Shown in pieces: positions 8,227 through 14,939 of a stretch of DNA of 19,862 nucleotides. The translations under genes were made by a program, and so were the position numbers. The first letter of the stretch is position 1. Every line of letters starts with the position of its first letter. Below the pieces are notes generated by a model. The model saw nothing but the letters and a program-made list of their open reading frames with translations. It made no database searches and was not told the DNA's origin. Origin of the DNA: Spirochaetota bacterium. Lineage in GTDB: Bacteria; Spirochaetota; UBA4802; JAFGJZ01. Location: the NCBI GenBank assembly GCA_023396665.1, contig JAEWVL010000392.1:1-19862 (forward strand), read 5' to 3'.

Positions 8227-8280
8227 GGCTCACAGGCACTTACCTTTTTCCGTATCGCTTTATATGAGCCGATAGTGCCT
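8227..8280 (-). promoter_or_regulatory. Interleaved inverted repeats in the leader of the 7589-8182 gene
   Basis: GGCTCA (8227-8232) pairs with TGAGCC (8265-8270), and AGGCACT (8234-8240) pairs with AGTGCCT (8274-8280). The order is X Y X' Y', so the two pairings cross: they would form a pseudoknot or two alternative hairpins, not one nested stem. The element sits 45-98 bp upstream of the ATG at 8182, in the divergent gap 8183-8471. Confidence 0.4.
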
Positions 8281-8366
8281 TTTTTTTACAAGTAAAATTT
8301 ATTTTACAGGTTCTTGGGCAAAATCAGATTAGGTGTACAAAAAAACCGTTCATTACGGTAAATCAC

Positions 8367-8394
8367 TTGATTTCGGGAAGAATGATGCTATAAT
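8367..8394 (+). promoter_or_regulatory. Predicted sigma-70 promoter for the lipoprotein-protease genes
   Basis: TTGATT (8367-8372), a 16-bp spacer, and a perfect TATAAT (8389-8394). The expected start of transcription near 8401 is about 70 nt ahead of the lipoprotein ATG at 8472. Confidence 0.65.
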
Positions 8395-8471
8395 TGGAAT
8401 ATGAATTCGGTATTTCCATCGTTTTTTCACCCAGCAACACCGACTCTGTTAATTATCTGCCGGGGACGATC

Positions 8472-8687
8472 ATGAAACAGCATAACAAATGGCCTGTTGC
8501 CGTATTCCTTACCGTACTGGCTCTTCTCTCTCTGGGCGCGTGCAGGCAAAACAAACCAGTAAACACGACCAGCTTGCAGCAGATAAACATCGACAATTCG
8601 AACAACTACTTTCTCATTTTTAAAGAGCGAATCGATCAGGAAAGGGAAGCTGTCGCTTTTCAGAAGGAGAATGAATTTTTTGATTGA
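8472..8687 (+). CDS. Small lipoprotein
   Basis: 71 residues from ATG 8472, preceded by GGGGA at a good distance; longer in-frame starts upstream overlap the promoter region. The N-terminus is basic (MKQHNKW), then a hydrophobic stretch PVAVFLTVLALLSLGA, then Cys25 within a good lipobox LGAC: a type II signal sequence. The mature part is only about 47 residues, hydrophilic, and ends in a likely helix (IDQEREAVAFQKENEFFD). No family is recognised. It is the first gene after the 8389-8394 promoter, 132 bp ahead of the HtrA-type protease, so both may act at the envelope. Real by signal peptide, ribosome site and promoter; function unknown. Confidence 0.72.
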   Translation: MKQHNKWPVAVFLTVLALLSLGACRQNKPVNTTSLQQINIDNSNNYFLIFKERIDQEREAVAFQKENEFFD

Positions 8688-8728
8688 ATTTAAGGCCAGG
8701 CTTTGCGTATAGTCCTCTTTCACTCGAT

Positions 8729-8765
8729 CGGGCAATCAGCAAAGGCGGCCGTATCGTTTTGCCCG
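8729..8765 (+). other. Inverted repeat between the lipoprotein and protease genes
   Basis: CGGGCAA (8729-8735) and TTGCCCG (8759-8765) form a 7-bp stem around a 23-nt loop. No T run follows, so it is a possible processing or attenuation hairpin, not a clear terminator. Confidence 0.35.
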
Positions 8766-8819
8766 GCATCATGAAACCCTTGTAATTCCGCCTTAACCAC
8801 TTATTTCACGGATCCTTGA

Positions 8820-9947
8820 ATGAAACGAACAATCTTTTTATACACGCTCATTTTTGCAGCAATTCTTTCACTGTTAACCTATTTCTCCTGCTCAAACTCC
8901 AGCAACAGGTCACAAGTCACGGGCTACGACGAAGATTCACCCATTAAGAACGATATGGACATAAAGAGTGCCTGGAACATCCAGAAGGCATTCAGGAAAA
9001 TCTATGATCTGTACCACACCAGGGTTGTCTTCATTACAACGGAAGATCGCGTTTCTCTGCCCGATCATCCATTTTATGAGCTATTCGGTATCCCCCGCAT
9101 TCAAAAGCAAACCGGTCTCGGCTCCGGCTTCATCATCTCCAGTGACGGATTTATCTGCACCAATTTTCACGTTATCGCCCCCAGCGGCACCATTGTTGAA
9201 AAAGTCACCATCATTATGGAAAACGATAAATACGAAGCCGAAGTGAGGGGATTTGACGCAAAAAAGGATATCGCAATTTTGAAAATTAAACCCAAAGATA
9301 ATCTTGACGCCGTCTTTTTCGGCGATTCCGATCAGGTTGAAGTGGGCGACTGGGGTATCGCGATCGGAAATCCTTTCGGGCTTTCAAAGAGTTTTACCGT
9401 TGGCGTGGTAAGCGCAACCGCAAGAAAAAACATAGAACTCGATGACAACAGTTCGTTCATCCAGACGGATGCGGCTATCAATCCCGGCAATTCCGGCGGT
9501 CCTCTCATCAATATTCGCGGCGAGGTTATCGGTGTCAACCGCATGATTTTTTCCAAGTCGGGGGGATACATGGGAATCGGTTTCGCAATACCGATCAACT
9601 CGATAAAAGAGCTCATGGAAGATTTAAAAAAAATAAAATATGTTCACAAGGGGTACATAGGCGTTTCTCTTCACCCGATGGAAAGTGAGTTTGCACTGCG
9701 ACTGGGCTGGCCGAATGATTACGGCGTCATCATTGAAAACCTCATGGCGGGGGGACCCGCCGATGCGGCAGGACTTCATCGCTTCGATATCATTTATGCC
9801 ATTAATGGAATCAAGGTGACGGACATCAATGATATCATCGCTATAATCGAAAAAGCAGGTCCCAACAGAAAGATTCTTCTGAATATCTTCAGAGACGGCA
9901 AGAAGTACAGAATAGAGGTCGAGACAACAAAAAAACCGGCCGAGTAG
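8820..9947 (+). CDS. Membrane-anchored HtrA/DegS-type serine protease with one PDZ domain
   Basis: 375 residues. The N-terminus (KRTIFLYTLIFAAILSLLTYFSC) is either a membrane anchor or a loose lipoprotein signal with Cys24, so the protease faces the periplasm. The trypsin-like domain spans about 95-265 with the catalytic triad His117 (ICTNFHVIA), Asp150 (DAKKDIAIL) and Ser225 (NPGNSGGPL). One PDZ domain follows at about 277-372 (GYIGVSLHPME, GPADAAGLHRFDIIYAINGIKV). A single PDZ and an N-terminal anchor resemble DegS or single-PDZ HtrA, not two-PDZ DegP. The family degrades or senses misfolded envelope proteins. The ATG at 8820 follows a CGGA-type ribosome site. It probably shares the 8389-8394 promoter with the small lipoprotein. 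Confidence 0.93.
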   Translation: MKRTIFLYTLIFAAILSLLTYFSCSNSSNRSQVTGYDEDSPIKNDMDIKSAWNIQKAFRKIYDLYHTRVVFITTEDRVSLPDHPFYELFGIPRIQKQTGLGSGFIISSDGFICTNFHVIAPSGTIVEKVTIIMENDKYEAEVRGFDAKKDIAILKIKPKDNLDAVFFGDSDQVEVGDWGIAIGNPFGLSKSFTVGVVSATARKNIELDDNSSFIQTDAAINPGNSGGPLINIRGEVIGVNRMIFSKSGGYMGIGFAIPINSIKELMEDLKKIKYVHKGYIGVSLHPMESEFALRLGWPNDYGVIIENLMAGGPADAAGLHRFDIIYAINGIKVTDINDIIAIIEKAGPNRKILLNIFRDGKKYRIEVETTKKPAE

Positions 9948-10076
9948 ACTGGTACCCAAATATATTCCGGAAATTTTTCATCAAAGACACATCACTTATG
10001 CCTGTCTTCAGAAACAATTTCTCGAAAAAAATTGTTGCTTTATTCTCAAATTTGCAGTCATCCGCAGGAGAAATTA

Positions 10077-10104
10077 TTGAATTTTAGGCCTTGATTATTA
10101 TACT
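10077..10104 (+). promoter_or_regulatory. Predicted promoter for the small membrane protein and PBP genes
   Basis: TTGAAT (10077-10082), 16-bp spacer, TATACT (10099-10104), 48 bp ahead of the ATG at 10152. The rest of the 204-bp gap after the protease holds nothing else I recognise. Confidence 0.45.
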
Positions 10105-10151
10105 TGGCTCACGGAATTTCCGTCATTTCCCGGGTTATAGACTGAGGTTAT

Positions 10152-10352
10152 ATGCAAAAGGGTTTACAATATTTCCTTATATCTGTTGGTGCGATAACTG
10201 TAATATTCATTTTTTTCAGGTACCTGTTTCCATTTCTGTTACGGCTTCTCGGCACGCTCTTACATGTTGCCATTGTGATTGCCGCATTGATAGCTGTGCT
10301 TGTTGCGGTTTTTTATATCGCGAGCTGGATTTTCGCAAAAATCAGAGATTGA
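10152..10352 (+). CDS. Small membrane protein with two predicted helices
   Basis: 66 residues, almost entirely hydrophobic: helix one about 6-34 (FLISVGAITVIFIFFRYLFP) and helix two about 38-60 (HVAIVIAALIAVLVAVFYIA), with a short basic/acidic tail AKIRD. A GAGGT ribosome site stands just before the ATG at 10152. No family can be named. It lies 97 bp upstream of the class A PBP on the same strand and downstream of a promoter-like sequence, so it may be co-transcribed and act in the inner membrane. The strong hydrophobic bias together with the ribosome site argues for a real gene over a chance frame. Confidence 0.62.
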   Translation: MQKGLQYFLISVGAITVIFIFFRYLFPFLLRLLGTLLHVAIVIAALIAVLVAVFYIASWIFAKIRD

Positions 10353-10368
10353 TCCGTCTTTTATCAAT

Positions 10369-10389
10369 CGGGCATTGCCCGCTATTTTA
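10369..10389 (+). terminator. Weak hairpin, possible partial terminator
   Basis: CGGGC (10369-10373) and GCCCG (10377-10381) form a 5-bp stem with a 3-nt loop, followed by CTATTTTA. The tail is poor in T, so it may only attenuate transcription into the PBP gene. Confidence 0.25.
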
Positions 10390-10449
10390 GCAAATAACAA
10401 TTGTCACCCGGCACTGAAACGGTGATTCTTGTGAAAGAGATTATCTTTT

Positions 10450-12762
10450 ATGGAAAACAAACAATACTTCACACGCTTTGGTTATTTTGTCACCGGAACG
10501 CTTATGCTGACGGCTCTGCTCTCGGGCCTGATTTTCGGCTTCATAACTTCGGAACTGAAAAATTTCTCAGGCATAGGCAACCTCAAACAGTTTCAATTGT
10601 CGGTGCCGACCCGGCTATACGATATTCACGGTGATCTTATCGCTGAAGTATTCCGGGAAAGACGCGAACTTGTCGGCTACGATGAGCTTCCCGATACGCT
10701 GATAAACGCCTTTGTTGCAACTGAAGACCAGGCATTTTATGATCATTTTGGTATCAATTTTGCCGCTATCATGCGTGCAATGATCAAGAATATTCAGGCT
10801 GGTGCCATCGTACAGGGGGGATCGACGATAACCCAGCAGCTTGCAAAACGCCTGTTTACCGACAGTGAAAGAACTTTTTCACGAAAAATTCTTGAGGCGA
10901 TTTTCGCTTTGCAGATTGAAAAAAAGTTCTCCAAAGAAGAAATACTCGAGATGTACTTCAATCAGATATATCTCGGTCACGGTTGTTACGGTATCGCCTC
11001 GGCATCACGGCTCTTTTTCGAAAAGGATCCCAGCGATATAAGCGCGATCGAATCGTCAATATTGGCTGCCCTTCCATCGGCTCCGGGACGCTATTCACCG
11101 CTGATGAATCAGCATAATGCATACGAGAAGAACCGCGACACGCTCAACCGTATGGTCTCGATGGGCTATCTGAAAAAGGAAAAAGCTGACGAACTGTACC
11201 GCACTTACTGGCCAAAATTCATTGAGTCGATAATGACTGAATATCCCACGAAAACCGCATATACGAAGGTAACGGACAAAGCCCCCTATTACACCGACTA
11301 TGTTCGACAGATTCTGGTGAGCCGTTTCGGAAAGGATATCGTATACGGTGAGGGGCTCGATGTACACACCTCGCTTGATCTGAAACGTCAGCTTGCAGCG
11401 CAGAAAGCACTTCAAACCGGGGTAAAGGATCAGACGAGAATATCCGACGGACTCAATGCCGCTTCGAGAGGCGGGGTCGACAGAAGTCTTTTCGGTACCT
11501 ATAGCCTTCTTCGAACCATTTTCAGCCTTCCGGGAGTCGTTGTTACCAATGATATCGATTCCCGAACACGAAAAGTCCTCGTAGATGGAGTTCTTGATTC
11601 GGCGGATATGATAACTCTGCTGACCGATTCCCGTGTAAATCAGGAAATAATCGAAACATTCCGTTCTAGCGCGGCGCTGACAGTTGAGTCAAATCTCAAG
11701 GTTGAGGGCGCACTGATCTCTATAGAACCCAAAACAGGCTATATCAGCGCAATGGTGGGCGGCTCCGGTTTCGGGGTGGATAACCAGTATAATCGCGCGG
11801 TGTCGGCACGCCGGCAACCGGGATCAGCGTACAAGCCTTTCGTGTACGGCGCTGCAATAGAAAAACGCGTCATCACACCCGCTACTGTTATCGTGGATGC
11901 GCCGCTTCTTAATATCGACTCTTCAGGCGGCACATGGGCGCCGGGAAACTACGGCGGAACCTACGCCGGATCGGTTACTGTCAAATACGCTCTCGCGCAA
12001 TCGATCAACATCATTGCCGTACGGATATATGATATGGTAGGCGCGGAAGCGATCACGGACTACTCTTCAAGGATGTTGAAAGTACCCTATTCGCGAATCA
12101 GTTCCAACCCGACAATGGCGCTCGGCACCTCGGAATTTACCCCCTTTGAAATGGCTCAGGCATATGCGGTATATGCGAACATGGGTCGCGATGTGGTTCC
12201 GATTTCGATCCGTTTTGTTCTTGATACCGATGGCAATGAAATCGCCAATTTCGAGCGTGAAGCCGCCGATATTCTCGCCGTTAAAGAAAGAAACGGCACC
12301 ATTCAGGTCATAGCTCCAAATGTTGCCTACGTTATGGTCTCCATGATGCGGGGGGTTCTCGATCGCGGTACCGCAACGAGTGCTGTTCGCGGAAGAGGCG
12401 GCTTTACTTATCCCGCAGCCGGAAAAACCGGTACAACCTCAAACTGGACAGATGCCTGGTTCTGCGGCTTTACTCCCGAGCTTTCTACGGTTGTATGGGT
12501 TGGCTATGACAAACCATTCCTTTCTCTCGGAAAAGGACAGGCCGGCGGTGAAGTTGCCGCTCCTATCTGGGCAAAATACATGACAGAAATTCACACTGAT
12601 TTTAAAGGAGTGGATTTCCCCGAGGCGCCGGAAGGCGTCATGCTGATCGGTGACACATATTTTCTTGAAGGAACCAGAACCGGCCAGGGCAGCGAAGGCG
12701 GCTCCGGGGGAAGAACCCGTTCGATTATTCAGACCTATATCAATGAAAGCGGTATTGAATAA
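10450..12762 (+). CDS. Class A penicillin-binding protein (PBP1A family, glycosyltransferase plus transpeptidase)
   Basis: 770 residues, usual for the family. A cytoplasmic N-terminus and one membrane helix (about 13-34) anchor it in the inner membrane. The glycosyltransferase (GT51) domain follows, with the catalytic Glu92 in FVATEDQAFYDHF and the motif QGGSTITQQLAKRLF (122-136). The transpeptidase domain carries the three active-site motifs: S459-A-Y-K462 (PGSAYKPF), S518-I-N520 (AQSINIIAV) and K659-T-G661 (GKTGTTSNWTDAW). It polymerises glycan strands and cross-links peptides of peptidoglycan in the periplasm. About 100 residues between the two domains (around 330-430) are not recognised and may be an accessory linker. 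The C-terminus is rich in Gly/Ser/Arg. The ATG at 10450 has a modest AAAGAG ribosome site. Confidence 0.96.
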   Translation: MENKQYFTRFGYFVTGTLMLTALLSGLIFGFITSELKNFSGIGNLKQFQLSVPTRLYDIHGDLIAEVFRERRELVGYDELPDTLINAFVATEDQAFYDHFGINFAAIMRAMIKNIQAGAIVQGGSTITQQLAKRLFTDSERTFSRKILEAIFALQIEKKFSKEEILEMYFNQIYLGHGCYGIASASRLFFEKDPSDISAIESSILAALPSAPGRYSPLMNQHNAYEKNRDTLNRMVSMGYLKKEKADELYRTYWPKFIESIMTEYPTKTAYTKVTDKAPYYTDYVRQILVSRFGKDIVYGEGLDVHTSLDLKRQLAAQKALQTGVKDQTRISDGLNAASRGGVDRSLFGTYSLLRTIFSLPGVVVTNDIDSRTRKVLVDGVLDSADMITLLTDSRVNQEIIETFRSSAALTVESNLKVEGALISIEPKTGYISAMVGGSGFGVDNQYNRAVSARRQPGSAYKPFVYGAAIEKRVITPATVIVDAPLLNIDSSGGTWAPGNYGGTYAGSVTVKYALAQSINIIAVRIYDMVGAEAITDYSSRMLKVPYSRISSNPTMALGTSEFTPFEMAQAYAVYANMGRDVVPISIRFVLDTDGNEIANFEREAADILAVKERNGTIQVIAPNVAYVMVSMMRGVLDRGTATSAVRGRGGFTYPAAGKTGTTSNWTDAWFCGFTPELSTVVWVGYDKPFLSLGKGQAGGEVAAPIWAKYMTEIHTDFKGVDFPEAPEGVMLIGDTYFLEGTRTGQGSEGGSGGRTRSIIQTYINESGIE

Positions 12763-12781
12763 GCTTACATGTACAGCTTAC
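12762..12781 (+). repeat. Short direct repeat abutting a promoter
   Basis: AGCTTAC occurs at 12762-12768 and 12775-12781, thirteen bases apart start to start (a bit over one helical turn), with the palindrome TACATGTA between and over the repeats. It ends exactly where the -35 box begins (12782), so it could be a regulator site; it could also be chance. Confidence 0.3.
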
Positions 12782-12810
12782 TTGCAATAGCAGTGATATA
12801 TGCTTATATT
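12782..12810 (+). promoter_or_regulatory. Predicted promoter of the candidate small RNA
   Basis: TTGCAA (12782-12787), exactly 17 bp, then TATATT (12805-12810), placed 20 bp after the PBP stop codon. Transcription would begin near 12817. Confidence 0.55.
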
Positions 12811-12816
12811 TAAGGA

Positions 12817-12940
12817 AAGCCCATAAATTAACCGGAATGTTTCCTTGCAGCCGGTCAAGGCAAAGGTCGTGCAGCCCTGATCAAAAAGCACGGCTTGACC
12901 GGCAGTAGGCATTCATTGGATAATGCTTTGCTGTTTTTTT
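12817..12940 (+). ncRNA. Candidate structured small RNA, about 124 nt
   Basis: The stretch has its own promoter-like sequence upstream and an intrinsic terminator at its end, and no convincing coding frame. Its core is a hairpin: GCCGGTCAAG (12850-12859) pairs perfectly with CTTGACCGGC (12894-12903), and inside it CGTGC (12868-12872) pairs with GCACG (12888-12892), leaving an 8-nt by 1-nt internal loop and a 15-nt apical loop. I could not match it to SRP RNA, 6S RNA or the riboswitch classes whose consensus I know. It may be a free regulatory RNA, or an attenuated leader for carD, whose ATG is 180 nt after the terminator. The 5' end is estimated from the promoter. Confidence 0.5.
12903..12940 (+). 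terminator. Intrinsic terminator of the candidate small RNA
   Basis: GCATT (12909-12913) pairs with AATGC (12922-12926), extended by A-U and G-U pairs and, across a small internal loop, by CAG (12903-12905) with CTG (12931-12933). Seven T follow directly (12934-12940). Confidence 0.7.
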
Positions 12941-13014
12941 AGAGATGAGCTTGAGGCTTTTCAGGGATAGAGGCGGCTATTTACCTGCCTCGATTTTCAG
13001 ATTTGAATTACCAT

Positions 13015-13039
13015 GGGTCTCTTGTTTCTCAAGAGACCC
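13015..13039 (+). other. Perfect 10-bp hairpin in the carD leader
   Basis: GGGTCTCTTG (13015-13024) and CAAGAGACCC (13030-13039) pair completely around a 5-nt loop. No T run follows on either strand, so it is not a terminator. It is 80 bp ahead of the carD ATG and could be a leader structure or a protein-binding palindrome. I could not place a good carD promoter between 12941 and this hairpin. Confidence 0.6.
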
Positions 13040-13081
13040 TGTTATGAAGAGGTACTTGTTGCTTTACGGATGAGTGCCCCA

Positions 13082-13097
13082 GGGGGATGTATCCCCC
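13082..13097 (+). promoter_or_regulatory. Hairpin just ahead of the carD ribosome site
   Basis: GGGGGA (13082-13087), loop TGTA, TCCCCC (13092-13097): a GC-rich 6-bp hairpin ending 9 bp before the GGAG ribosome site (13107-13110). Its position suggests an influence on translation initiation. Confidence 0.45.
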
Positions 13098-13119
13098 CAT
13101 ACCCAGCGGAGAAGAATGT

Positions 13120-13602
13120 ATGTATAAAGCAGGTGATAAGATAGTCTACCCGATGCACGGTGTCGGCAAAATAGCTGACATTGAAGAGAAGGAGATTCTT
13201 GGACAGAAAAGCCGTTATTACATGATCGATATCATCGACAGCGGCATGAAAGTGATGATTCCCGTCGAAAAATCTGATGAGATTGGTATACGCAAAATCG
13301 TCTCCAAAAACGAAATCGCTAAAGTGATTGATCATATCATTAACGGTGTAACCGAGCATGAGGATGACTGGAAAATCCGTTATCAGAACAACATCGAAAA
13401 GGTGAAAAGCGGATCGATTTTTCTTGTTTCTGAGGTCGCCCGCGATCTTTTTAAACGGGGAAAGGACAAAGAACTATCGATTATGGAAAGAAAGCTTTAC
13501 GAAAGCGCATACAAGCTCATCATTCACGAAGTTGCTATGTCGAAAGATATCGATATCGAAGAAGCGGAAAATCTCATTTCAGAGGCGCTCTCGGAAGCCT
13601 GA
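13120..13602 (+). CDS. carD: CarD/CdnL-family transcription regulator
   Basis: 160 residues from ATG 13120, which has GGAG 9 bp upstream; an in-frame ATG at 13087 lies inside the leader hairpin and is unlikely. The N-terminal RNA-polymerase-interaction (Tudor-like) domain is clear: YKAGDKIVYPMHGVGKIADI, then YYMIDIIDSGMKVMIPVEKSDEIGIR (about 34-59). The rest is a helical DNA-binding domain (about 65-160), including ERKLYESAYKLIIHEVA and ending EEAENLISEALSEA. CarD proteins bind the RNA polymerase beta subunit and stabilise the open promoter complex, notably at ribosomal RNA promoters. The gene is bracketed by leader hairpins and by a terminator overlapping its stop codon, so it seems to be its own transcription unit. 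Confidence 0.94.
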   Translation: MYKAGDKIVYPMHGVGKIADIEEKEILGQKSRYYMIDIIDSGMKVMIPVEKSDEIGIRKIVSKNEIAKVIDHIINGVTEHEDDWKIRYQNNIEKVKSGSIFLVSEVARDLFKRGKDKELSIMERKLYESAYKLIIHEVAMSKDIDIEEAENLISEALSEA

Positions 13603-13622
13603 GCGCCTGTTTCCATTTTTTC
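13583..13622 (+). terminator. Intrinsic terminator overlapping the carD stop codon
   Basis: AGGCGCTC (13583-13590) and GAGCGCCT (13601-13608) form a perfect 8-bp stem with a 10-nt loop; the TGA stop (13600-13602) lies within it. A T-rich tail GTTTCCATTTTTT follows. Confidence 0.6.
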
Positions 13623-13681
13623 CGGCACTACACACTTTTTATTATTGCTAAATCCTTTAAATTCTGTTTCTTTAACACTGA

Positions 13682-13737
13682 ACGGGGTTATCCCGTGAAC
13701 CGGTAGAGACCTTGGTTTCACTACCGGGTTTTGTTTA
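13682..13737 (+). terminator. Tandem hairpins with T-rich tail after carD
   Basis: ACGGG/CCCGT (13682-13686 and 13692-13696) and CCGGTAG/CTACCGG (13700-13706 and 13721-13727) stand side by side; the second can extend inward through AGACC/GGTTT and is followed by GTTTTGTTT. It looks like a second terminator 80 bp after the first, or the end of a short unseen transcript. Confidence 0.5.
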
Positions 13738-13858
13738 GCTCTTTGAAAACTGAAAGATACTTACTGTCTGATTTTGAGTTCATTTGCATTTTTGCACCCA
13801 TTAAGGCAAAACACCGGTCTTTTTCATTTTTCCAATTTATTTTTACAATTGCTATGCC

Positions 13859-13893
13859 GGTAAGGTGCTCATTTTACTTTCCGAGACCTTACC
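13859..13893 (+). promoter_or_regulatory. Leader hairpin of the PIN/TRAM gene
   Basis: GGTAAGGT (13859-13866) pairs with ACCTTACC (13886-13893), and CTC (13868-13870) with GAG (13883-13885) after a single bulged G; the loop is 12 nt. It ends 28 bp before the AGAGG ribosome site (13922-13926). The gap 13603-13934 otherwise holds T-rich sequence with no coding frame I trust. Confidence 0.45.
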
Positions 13894-13934
13894 ACTCCTT
13901 TATCGCACCTTTCTCAAAAAACAGAGGTTACGCT

Positions 13935-14939
13935 ATGATAATGATTTTACGTATTATTTTTTCTTTCTTTTGCGCAATTATTCCTTTTTCCTACTTCTAT
14001 CAGTACTCTGTAACAGCAGCAATAATTGCGGCGATTGCGGGAATAGTCCTTTCCATCGGTTTCCTTATCCTTTTCGAGTACGTTTCGCATACATTCTCGG
14101 TTCGGGTTCTGCTGGCAGCACTGTTCGGCCTTTTTTCGGGCTACGCTCTTGCATTTTTATTAATCAAGGGGATGGATTTCCTGGTTCCTTCATCCGGATA
14201 CGATTGGATACCCTTATTACGGGCTTCAATCTATCATCTGGTCGCATTCTTTACTGTCTTTATTTTCGCAATCAATCATGAATCCATTTCATTTTTTGAC
14301 AAAATTGTACCGCCGGATGCAGATAACTGCGAGGGAATGGTCTCATACAAGATTCTCGATACCAGCGTCATCATAGACGGCCGTATTGCCGATATTTGCG
14401 ACACGGGTTTTCTCGAAGGCATTCTCGTTATTCCCAATTTCGTGCTTAACGAGCTTCAGATGATCGCCGACTCCGCCGATTCGATAAAGCGCAATCGAGG
14501 CAGACGGGGTCTGGACATTCTCAACAAAATGCAGAAGGATCATTCGATCAAAGTCAAGATCTCGGATATGGATTTCAATGACACAAACGAAGTGGACGCA
14601 AAACTTGTGAAACTCGCCAAAGTCATGAAAGCACGGGTCGTGACCAATGATTTCAATCTGAACAAGGTTGCTGAATTTCATGGAGTTTCCGTACTCAATA
14701 TCAACCAGTTATCGAATGCGCTCAAGCCGGTCGTTCTTCCCGGAGAAGAGATGCGTGTATTGCTTATTAAAGAGGGAAAAGATCCCAATCAGGCAATCGG
14801 CTATCTTGACGATGGAACCATGATTGTTGTCGAAAACGGGCGCAAGAGACTTCACGACGAGGTGGATGTGACAGTCACCTCAGTTCTGCAAACCACGGCA
14901 GGTCGAATGATTTTTGCACGGCTGAAGGTCGATGACTGA
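13935..14939 (+). CDS. Membrane PIN and TRAM domain protein (YacL-like)
   Basis: 334 residues from ATG 13935, chosen because of AGAGG at 13922-13926; the frame is open further upstream but only through leader sequence. Four predicted membrane helices fill residues 1-115 (for example AAIIAAIAGIVLSIGFLILF). A PIN domain follows at about 135-250, with the conserved acidic residues in YKILDTSVIIDGRIADI, in FVLNELQMIAD, and in VVTNDFNLNKVA. A TRAM RNA-binding domain ends the protein (about 262-330; GYLDDGTMIVVENGRKRLHDEVDVTVTSV). This is the architecture of Bacillus YacL, a membrane-tethered putative ribonuclease. Next to carD, this is a pairing seen in other bacteria. It overlaps the next gene by 8 bp, so the two are translationally coupled. 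Confidence 0.92.
   Translation: MIMILRIIFSFFCAIIPFSYFYQYSVTAAIIAAIAGIVLSIGFLILFEYVSHTFSVRVLLAALFGLFSGYALAFLLIKGMDFLVPSSGYDWIPLLRASIYHLVAFFTVFIFAINHESISFFDKIVPPDADNCEGMVSYKILDTSVIIDGRIADICDTGFLEGILVIPNFVLNELQMIADSADSIKRNRGRRGLDILNKMQKDHSIKVKISDMDFNDTNEVDAKLVKLAKVMKARVVTNDFNLNKVAEFHGVSVLNINQLSNALKPVVLPGEEMRVLLIKEGKDPNQAIGYLDDGTMIVVENGRKRLHDEVDVTVTSVLQTTAGRMIFARLKVDD

Noticed and set aside
12850..12903. Structured RNA as SRP RNA, 6S RNA or a known riboswitch
   Set aside because: The SRP GGAA-loop context, a 6S-like open bubble, and the conserved cores of c-di-GMP, TPP, cobalamin and SAM riboswitches were not found.
13731..13934. Upstream extension of the PIN/TRAM gene by 68 codons
   Set aside because: It would cross a strong leader hairpin and T-rich sequence; the ATG at 13935 has a good AGAGG ribosome site and begins the first membrane helix.
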